Assembly: GCA_043758205.1 (NCBI GenBank)
Contig: JAYVNY010000192.1
Coordinates: 1-18,004, forward strand
Source: JANNGC01 sp043758205
Lineage (GTDB): Bacteria; Verrucomicrobiota; Verrucomicrobiia; Limisphaerales; SIBH01
DNA: 18,004 nt
Reading direction: 5' to 3'
This document shows, piece by piece, positions 14,045 through 18,004 of this stretch. The notes under the pieces are model-generated. The model was not told where the DNA came from and made no database searches. It worked only from the letters and a program-made list of their open reading frames with translations. The position numbers and the translations under genes are program-made. Numbering within the stretch: position 1 is the stretch's first letter; each line of letters starts with the position of its first letter.

Positions 14045-14902
14045 TCAGGCGAGGGTAAGGCAACTGATTTCGGGCGGGCAGTTGATGCGCACGCCAAAGA
14101 CACTGCCGATGCCTTTCGTGACATGAATCCACCGCTCATTCCACGGCCGCAATCCCGCGACAAAGCGCTGGTCACGCACCGGCGCGAATGGCGTCGCGCC
14201 CAACCACGGCACGCGCAACTGCCCGCCGTGCGTGTGGCCGGAGAGCATCAGGTTCCAGCGATGCGCGGCCAGAGCGTCTTTTGTGTCGGGATTGTGCGAG
14301 AGAAGAATCGTGGAGTGGTCATCGCCGTCGGTCGCAGCGCGAAAGGCGCGCTCGGGTTCAAAATTCTCCGCCCACGTATCGCCGACGCCGACGAATTGCA
14401 GCGTCCATTCGCCCGCCGACCAGCGCGCGGCAGCGTTGTGCAGCAAAGTGATTTTGCTGTCGCGCAGCACGTCGCTGATCCAGCGGATGTCCGCGTGGCC
14501 ACCGTGCTCGCCCGCCCAAACTCCGCCGTCGTGATTGCCCAGGGTGGCGAAGCAGGGCGCGGCCTCGGAAAGTTTTTTGAGAATGCGCGCGTAATCCGCC
14601 GCGTGCTCGAAGCGTTGGGTGATGAAATCGCCGGTGACGCAAATCACCTCCGGCCGCCACGCCAGCGCGCGATCAATCGCCGACTCGATGTAGTCCAAAC
14701 CCACGACGCCCGAGGCGTGCAGGTCGGAGAGGTGGAGCAATTTCAGCGGACGCCGCGCACCGCCCGCCAGCGGCACGGTGTGGTGACTGACTTGCAACCG
14801 CTCAGCCTCGAAGAAGCGCGCGTAGCCGAAGGTGCCAACGGCGGCAATGGAAACGCCGCCGAGAAACCGGCGGCGTGATATTTTCCAAGCAGGAGTTTTC
14901 AT
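14045..14902 (-). CDS. Tat-exported metallophosphoesterase (YkuE/YaeI-like)
   Basis: The product is 285 residues. The twin-arginine signal is SRRRFLGG (residues 9-16), followed by a hydrophobic stretch. All calcineurin-type metal motifs are present: LSDLH (Asp60, His62), GDF (Asp92), GNHD (Asn123, His124), SHNPD (His203) and GHTHGGQ (His223, His225). It is therefore likely an active dinuclear-metal phosphoesterase, acting outside the cytoplasm or at the membrane. YkuE-like proteins of this size include lipid-A-type UDP-diacylglucosamine hydrolases, but the substrate here is not evident. It lies 26 nt after rpsR and is coupled to thiS. A 6-bp hairpin (14903-14918) sits between an upstream GGAG and the ATG. 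Confidence 0.9.
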   Translation of the reverse strand: MKTPAWKISRRRFLGGVSIAAVGTFGYARFFEAERLQVSHHTVPLAGGARRPLKLLHLSDLHASGVVGLDYIESAIDRALAWRPEVICVTGDFITQRFEHAADYARILKKLSEAAPCFATLGNHDGGVWAGEHGGHADIRWISDVLRDSKITLLHNAAARWSAGEWTLQFVGVGDTWAENFEPERAFRAATDGDDHSTILLSHNPDTKDALAAHRWNLMLSGHTHGGQLRVPWLGATPFAPVRDQRFVAGLRPWNERWIHVTKGIGSVFGVRINCPPEISCLTLA

Positions 14903-14928
14903 CGCATCGAGTGATGCGCTCCGGCGGA

Positions 14929-15180
14929 TTACTTCATCAGCAGCATCTGGCGCGCGCGCTTGATGGCCGAGTTGAGCCGGCGCTGGTAATGCGCGGGCAG
15001 CCCGGTGTATTTGCGCGGCAGGATGCGGCCCTGGTCCGTGACGAACGTGCGGAGCAGGTTGGTGTTCTTGAAATCGAGCGCGTCGAGCGTGAAGTCAATT
15101 TTCGGCTTCGGGCGCGGGGTGCGGCGTTCCGTGGAGCGAGCGCCGTCGCGCTTTTTGTCCGTGTTGGTTTTGCGTGGCAT
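14929..15180 (-). CDS. rpsR: 30S ribosomal protein S18
   Basis: The product is 83 residues. The N-terminal 28 residues are basic and Arg/Lys/Pro-rich. The S18 core follows: IDFTLDALDFKNTNLLRTFV, then TDQGRILPRKYTGLPAHYQR, and the closing LNSAIKRARQMLLM. S18 binds on the platform of the small subunit next to S6. No Cys pairs are present, so this is the zinc-free form. It begins 4 nt after the rpmG stop and is followed by the phosphoesterase gene. In many bacteria rpsR lies with rpsF, ssb and rplI, so pairing with rpmG is a lineage feature. Confidence 0.95.
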   Translation of the reverse strand: MPRKTNTDKKRDGARSTERRTPRPKPKIDFTLDALDFKNTNLLRTFVTDQGRILPRKYTGLPAHYQRRLNSAIKRARQMLLMK

Positions 15181-15184
15181 AGGA

Positions 15185-15352
15185 TTATTTCACTTCCTTG
15201 TGCAGGGTGTGGCGGCGGAGAAACGGGTTGAACTTTTTGAGCTCTAGTTTCTCCGGTTTCAATTTCTTGTTGCGGGTCGTGGTGTAGCGCGAAGGGGTCT
15301 TGCCTTCCTTGCGCGCTTCCGAGCATTCGATGGTGATGATTTCGCGGGCCAT
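15185..15352 (-). CDS. rpmG: 50S ribosomal protein L33
   Basis: The product is 55 residues, starting at the ATG 15350-15352 and ending at TAA 15185-15187. It reads MAREIITIECSEARKEGKTP, then SRYTTTRNKKLKPEKLELKK and FNPFLRRHTLHKEVK, a clear L33. Only one Cys remains (Cys10), so it cannot form the four-Cys zinc site and is the zinc-independent type. AAGGA, 7 nt upstream of the ATG and inside the end of the DksA-like gene, is a good ribosome-binding site. The gap to the upstream stop is 3 nt. Confidence 0.95.
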   Translation of the reverse strand: MAREIITIECSEARKEGKTPSRYTTTRNKKLKPEKLELKKFNPFLRRHTLHKEVK

Positions 15353-15355
15353 AAA

Positions 15356-16129
15356 TTATTCCTTCTCCTTGGCTTTCTCTTCCGGTTCTTCCTCGTCGCC
15401 GCCGCCGGAATCGCTTTCCGACCCGCCGACGCTGTCCACACTGCCAAGCGCGCCGAGGCGGCGCTGGCGGAGCGCGCCATCGCGCTCCAGTTGGGCCTGG
15501 GCCTCGACGGTGAAGCGCGTCCAGGGAATCGCTTCGAGCCGGGCTTTCGGAATCGGTTTCGTGGTCAGTTCGCACACGCCGAACGTGTTGCGTTCGATGC
15601 GTTTGAGCGCCTCCTCAATTTCATACATCGCATCCTGATCGGACGAGAGCAGGCTGAGGGCGAAGTCGCGGTCGAAATTATCCGTGCCAGAATCAGCCAT
15701 GTGCAGGCTGTAGCCGGCCATTTCCTCGGCGGATTCCTTGGCCAGTCCGGTCATCTGCGCCACCAGGCGTTCCCGCAAATCCAGAAGCGTGGTGTAGTAC
15801 TTGAACCACTCGGGCTTGACCTTGACCGGCCCTGAGCCATTGCGGGCCATGATCGTAGGCTTGGCGACAGGATGGCCGAGAATGGAAGCAGCCGTGGTCT
15901 TCGCCGGGGCGAGTCTTTTCAGAGCCGGCTTCGGAGCCGGTTTCGGGGCGAGCTTGGCGACCGGTTTCGAGATCGGCTTTGGGATCGCTTTCGCGACCGC
16001 CTTGACCGGGCGTTTCGGAGCCGGCTTGGCCACGGGCTTCGAGGACACCTTGCCGGCCGGAGCCTTGGCCTTCGGCTTCGCGCTGGGCTTGGCCGGGCTT
16101 TTTTTGGCGCTGCTTTTCTTTGTGCTCAC
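15356..16129 (-). CDS. DksA/TraR-like protein with Lys/Pro/Ala-rich N-terminal tail and degenerate zinc finger
   Basis: The product is 257 residues from the GTG at 16127-16129 (MSTKKSSAKK). A TTG at 16183 would add 18 residues. No ATG exists upstream of the tail. Residues 1-95 are KPxAKPxPK-type repeats like histone H1 or AlgP tails, probably disordered and nucleic-acid binding. Residues about 107-180 are the coiled-coil part (LRERLVAQMTGLAKESAEEM, then DQDAMYEIEEALKRIE). NTFGVCELTTKPIPKARLEA (181-200) is the DksA zinc-finger segment, but only Cys186 of the usual four Cys remains. An acidic tail follows (GGGDEEEPEEKAKEKE). DksA proteins enter the RNA polymerase secondary channel. Cotranscription with L33 and S18 fits a role tied to ribosome synthesis. 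Confidence 0.85.
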   Translation of the reverse strand: MSTKKSSAKKSPAKPSAKPKAKAPAGKVSSKPVAKPAPKRPVKAVAKAIPKPISKPVAKLAPKPAPKPALKRLAPAKTTAASILGHPVAKPTIMARNGSGPVKVKPEWFKYYTTLLDLRERLVAQMTGLAKESAEEMAGYSLHMADSGTDNFDRDFALSLLSSDQDAMYEIEEALKRIERNTFGVCELTTKPIPKARLEAIPWTRFTVEAQAQLERDGALRQRRLGALGSVDSVGGSESDSGGGDEEEPEEKAKEKE

Positions 16130-16294
16130 GACTGAAAAATCTGTGTTTTGTTCCCGAAATTCCCGGGAAAACTTGGCTCCCAAAATTTAGAGTGGGCGAA
16201 TGTATCAAACGAAAGTGAGAACACCACAAAAATTTCCGCCCGGCTCCCGGCCCGTTTTCGAGCGGTTCCTTGACACGGTTTTCGCGCGCGACGA
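16130..16294. promoter_or_regulatory. Divergent promoter region of the DksA-like operon and the 16295 gene
   Basis: This gap separates two divergent genes and must hold promoters for both. TTCCCGAAATTCCCGGGAA, starting near 16151, contains a direct repeat of TTCCCG and a TTCCCGGGAA palindrome, a possible operator for the minus-strand operon. TTGACA at 16270-16275 looks like a -35 box, but no -10 fits before the ATG, so I do not call a promoter there. Confidence 0.3.
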
Positions 16295-16792
16295 ATGCTT
16301 CGCCCATTGATGAAATCATCCGGTGTCACTTGGAAATCCGCCGCGCTCACCTTCGTGGTTGCGCTGGTTTTTTACCTGCTGGCCTGGTCGTGGATGACCC
16401 GCTGGCAGACGGGGCAAGGTCCGTGGCAAGTCGCGTTCGGCACCAATGCGACGGGCGTGCCGCAACTGGTCATCCGGCAGGACGCGCTCAGGCTTTCCAA
16501 TGTCATCGTCCGCTTCGTTGGTGAATCGCTCGGCACAAATGGCACCGGCGCGGTTGCTTTCGTGAAGCCGAAAATGCCCGTCCCATTCGGACGCCTGGCC
16601 TATGATGACCTGATGTCGCAGCCTGGCAGCGTGGCGTTGGATTGCTTTGGGCATGTCATCGAATTGCTGCCGCGCAATCTCGGCTTGAACGGCGTGGCGC
16701 AACCGTGGCGCAGCGGTGCTGAGTTCACGCTCGGACCGACGAACAAACTTTCGGAGGAAGCGCGGAAGAAATTCAAAGGCGGTTACAAGTAG
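16295..16792 (+). CDS. One-TM protein of unknown function
   Basis: The product is 165 residues (ATG 16295; ATG 16310 is an alternative). One hydrophobic helix at about 14-35 (KSAALTFVVALVFYLLAWSW) should anchor it with the C-terminal 130 residues outside the cytoplasm. The soluble part has alternating beta-like strands (VPQLVIRQDALRLSNVIVRF, GAVAFVKPKMPVPFGRLAYD) and a basic end (KFKGGYK). I do not recognise the family. It diverges from the DksA-like operon and lies 106 bp before recQ, so it may share a transcript with recQ. Confidence 0.7.
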   Translation: MLRPLMKSSGVTWKSAALTFVVALVFYLLAWSWMTRWQTGQGPWQVAFGTNATGVPQLVIRQDALRLSNVIVRFVGESLGTNGTGAVAFVKPKMPVPFGRLAYDDLMSQPGSVALDCFGHVIELLPRNLGLNGVAQPWRSGAEFTLGPTNKLSEEARKKFKGGYK

Positions 16793-16898
16793 TCCGGGCC
16801 CACAAAAAGCACGTCGGAGGTGTATTTCCACCCACGCGCATTCGCCGGACAAATTTCTTCTCGCCCCTCGCCGGTGCGCCACGATAATCCACCCAATC

Positions 16899-18004
16899 GT
16901 GAACGCCCCGGCTCCAGCTTTGTTGCCCGTCCTCAAGCAATACTTCGGCTTCGACTCGTTCCGTCCGTTGCAGGAGGAAATCATCCGCGACTCGCTGGCG
17001 GGCAAGGACGTGTTCGCGCTGCTGCCGACGGGCGGCGGCAAATCGCTCTGCTTCCAACTGCCCGCGCTCGTCCGGCCCGGACTCACCGTGGTCGTGTCGC
17101 CGTTGATTGCGTTGATGAAAGATCAGGTGGACGCGATGCAGGCGAGCGGCGTGGCGGCGACGTTTCTGAATTCCTCGCTCACCCCGGACGAGGGGCGCGC
17201 GCGTCTGCGCGGCCTGCACAACCACGAGTATCGCCTGCTCTACGTGGCGCCGGAGCGCCTGATGCTCGGCGGGTTCCTCAGCGACTTGCAGCGTTGGAAT
17301 GTCGCGCTCATCGCCGTGGACGAGGCGCATTGCATCAGCGAGTGGGGTCACGATTTCCGCCCGGAATACCGGCAGATTTCCCAGTTGCGCGAGTTGTTTC
17401 CGAACGTGCCGTTCATGGCGCTCACCGCCACGGCCACGGATCGCGTGCGCGCGGACATCATCAAGCATCTGAAGTTGCGCGAGGCGGGCTGCTACGTCGC
17501 AAGCTTCAATCGTCCGAACCTCACCTACCGCGTCATTCCGAAGTCGGGCGCGTACGAGCAGGCGTTGGAATTCATCCGCGCGCGCCCGCAGGACAGCGGG
17601 ATCATCTACTGCCAGAGCCGCAAGAGCGCGGAGAGCGTGGCGTCGAATTTGAACGAGGACGGCGTAAAGGCGCGGCCTTACCACGCGGGTCTCGAAGCGA
17701 AGGAGCGCAGCAAGAATCAGGAGCTCTTTCTGCGCGACGAAGTGCGCGTGATTTGCGCGACGATTGCCTTCGGCATGGGCATCAACAAGCCGAACGTCCG
17801 CTTCGTCATCCATCACGACTTGCCGAAGAACGTCGAGGGCTACTATCAGGAGACGGGGCGTGCGGGCCGTGACGGATTGCCGAGCGAATGCCTGCTGCTC
17901 TTCAGCGCGGGCGACGTGGTGAAACAGCGCGGCTTTATTGATGAGAAACCGGAACCGGAGCGCACCATCGCCCGCGAGCAGTTGCAGCAGATGGTTCACT
18001 ACGC
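16899..18004 (+). CDS. recQ: ATP-dependent DNA helicase RecQ, 5' part
   Basis: 368 codons are visible from GTG 16899, and the gene runs off the window. All superfamily 2 helicase motifs of RecQ are present: FGFDSFRPLQEEII (motif 0), LPTGGGKS (Walker A, about 42-49), SPLIALMKDQ (Ia), VDEAHCISEWGHDFRPEY (motif II with the aromatic-rich loop, 140-157), LTATAT (III), GIIYCQSRKSAE (IV), ATIAFGMGINKPNVRFVIH (V) and YYQETGRAGRDG (VI, about 315-326). RecQ unwinds DNA 3' to 5' in recombination and fork repair. The zinc-binding, winged-helix and HRDC domains lie beyond the end. No Shine-Dalgarno sequence is seen before the GTG, but the frame and the usual N-terminal length support it. Confidence 0.95.
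   Translation, partial: MNAPAPALLPVLKQYFGFDSFRPLQEEIIRDSLAGKDVFALLPTGGGKSLCFQLPALVRPGLTVVVSPLIALMKDQVDAMQASGVAATFLNSSLTPDEGRARLRGLHNHEYRLLYVAPERLMLGGFLSDLQRWNVALIAVDEAHCISEWGHDFRPEYRQISQLRELFPNVPFMALTATATDRVRADIIKHLKLREAGCYVASFNRPNLTYRVIPKSGAYEQALEFIRARPQDSGIIYCQSRKSAESVASNLNEDGVKARPYHAGLEAKERSKNQELFLRDEVRVICATIAFGMGINKPNVRFVIHHDLPKNVEGYYQETGRAGRDGLPSECLLLFSAGDVVKQRGFIDEKPEPERTIAREQLQQMVHY

Noticed and set aside
13460..14878. Long open frame on the plus strand, 472 codons
   Set aside because: It runs across the lipoprotein, palindrome D, thiS and the phosphoesterase, all clearly coded on the other strand. No domain is recognisable.
15801..16190. Plus-strand hydrophobic frame rich in Gly, Phe and Ala (GFGAGFGA-type)
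   Set aside because: It is the complement of the Lys/Pro/Ala repeat tail of the DksA-like gene. The apparent membrane segments come from codon complementarity.
16270..16294. TTGACA as a -35 promoter box before the 16295 gene
   Set aside because: At 17-bp spacing the -10 position falls on the start codon and does not resemble TATAAT.
16773..17999. Long open frame on the minus strand, 408 codons
   Set aside because: It lies opposite recQ, whose complete set of helicase motifs proves the plus-strand frame. The minus-strand product is Arg/Ala/His-rich, typical of a GC-rich shadow.

Overview
The window looks like a chromosomal piece of a GC-rich bacterium of the Verrucomicrobiota (Pedosphaera/Limisphaerales type) or a close PVC relative. 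This rests on the DUF1553-DUF1501 pair at the left edge, a long secreted Ig/InlB-repeat protein with a C-terminal '..FYR..V.P' module, a small CPHC/CPAC zinc-ribbon protein, a CotH-kinase protein, a DksA-like protein with a Lys/Pro/Ala-rich tail beside rpmG-rpsR, and intergenic palindromes. The assignment comes from recognising gene content; no search was run.

Layout. 1-1973 (+): end of a DUF1553 protein and a Tat-exported DUF1501 protein, a two-gene unit. 2009-4533 (+): an accessory stretch with hicA-hicB, an uncharacterised tight gene pair (2915-3684) whose second gene has an in-frame TGA, and an orphan gene with a HEPN-like R-x5-H motif. Three same-orientation copies of one dispersed repeat lie before, between and after these modules. 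4666-7164 (+): a large secreted multidomain protein. 7427-8913 (-): plsC, cmk and a possible 29-residue membrane peptide, translationally coupled to cmk. 9092-11948 (+): a membrane-anchored protein of unknown function, a zinc-ribbon protein and an iron-dependent alcohol dehydrogenase. 11982-16129 (-): a CotH-kinase protein, a small lipoprotein, thiS, a Tat-exported metallophosphoesterase, rpsR (S18), rpmG (L33) and the DksA-like protein. The upstream part of this run (DksA-like, rpmG, rpsR, phosphoesterase, thiS) is tightly packed and is probably one transcript. 16295-18004 (+): a one-TM unknown protein and the 5' part of recQ, cut by the window end.

The most interesting signal is non-coding. 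Nearly every sizeable gap holds a structured repeat. Four unrelated families (here A to D) share one design: a short unit that folds on itself, present as an inverted doublet like the REPINs of other bacteria. Within families C and D, stem differences between units are compensatory. Families B, C and D start 0-2 nt after a minus-strand stop codon. Two further gaps, also downstream of stop codons, hold 7-bp repeat arrays arranged as inverted repeats. No RAYT or other transposase gene is present in the window.

Limits: starts were chosen by eye, family names come from recognising motifs, and the identity of the 2915-3684 pair and of the HEPN-like protein is inference.
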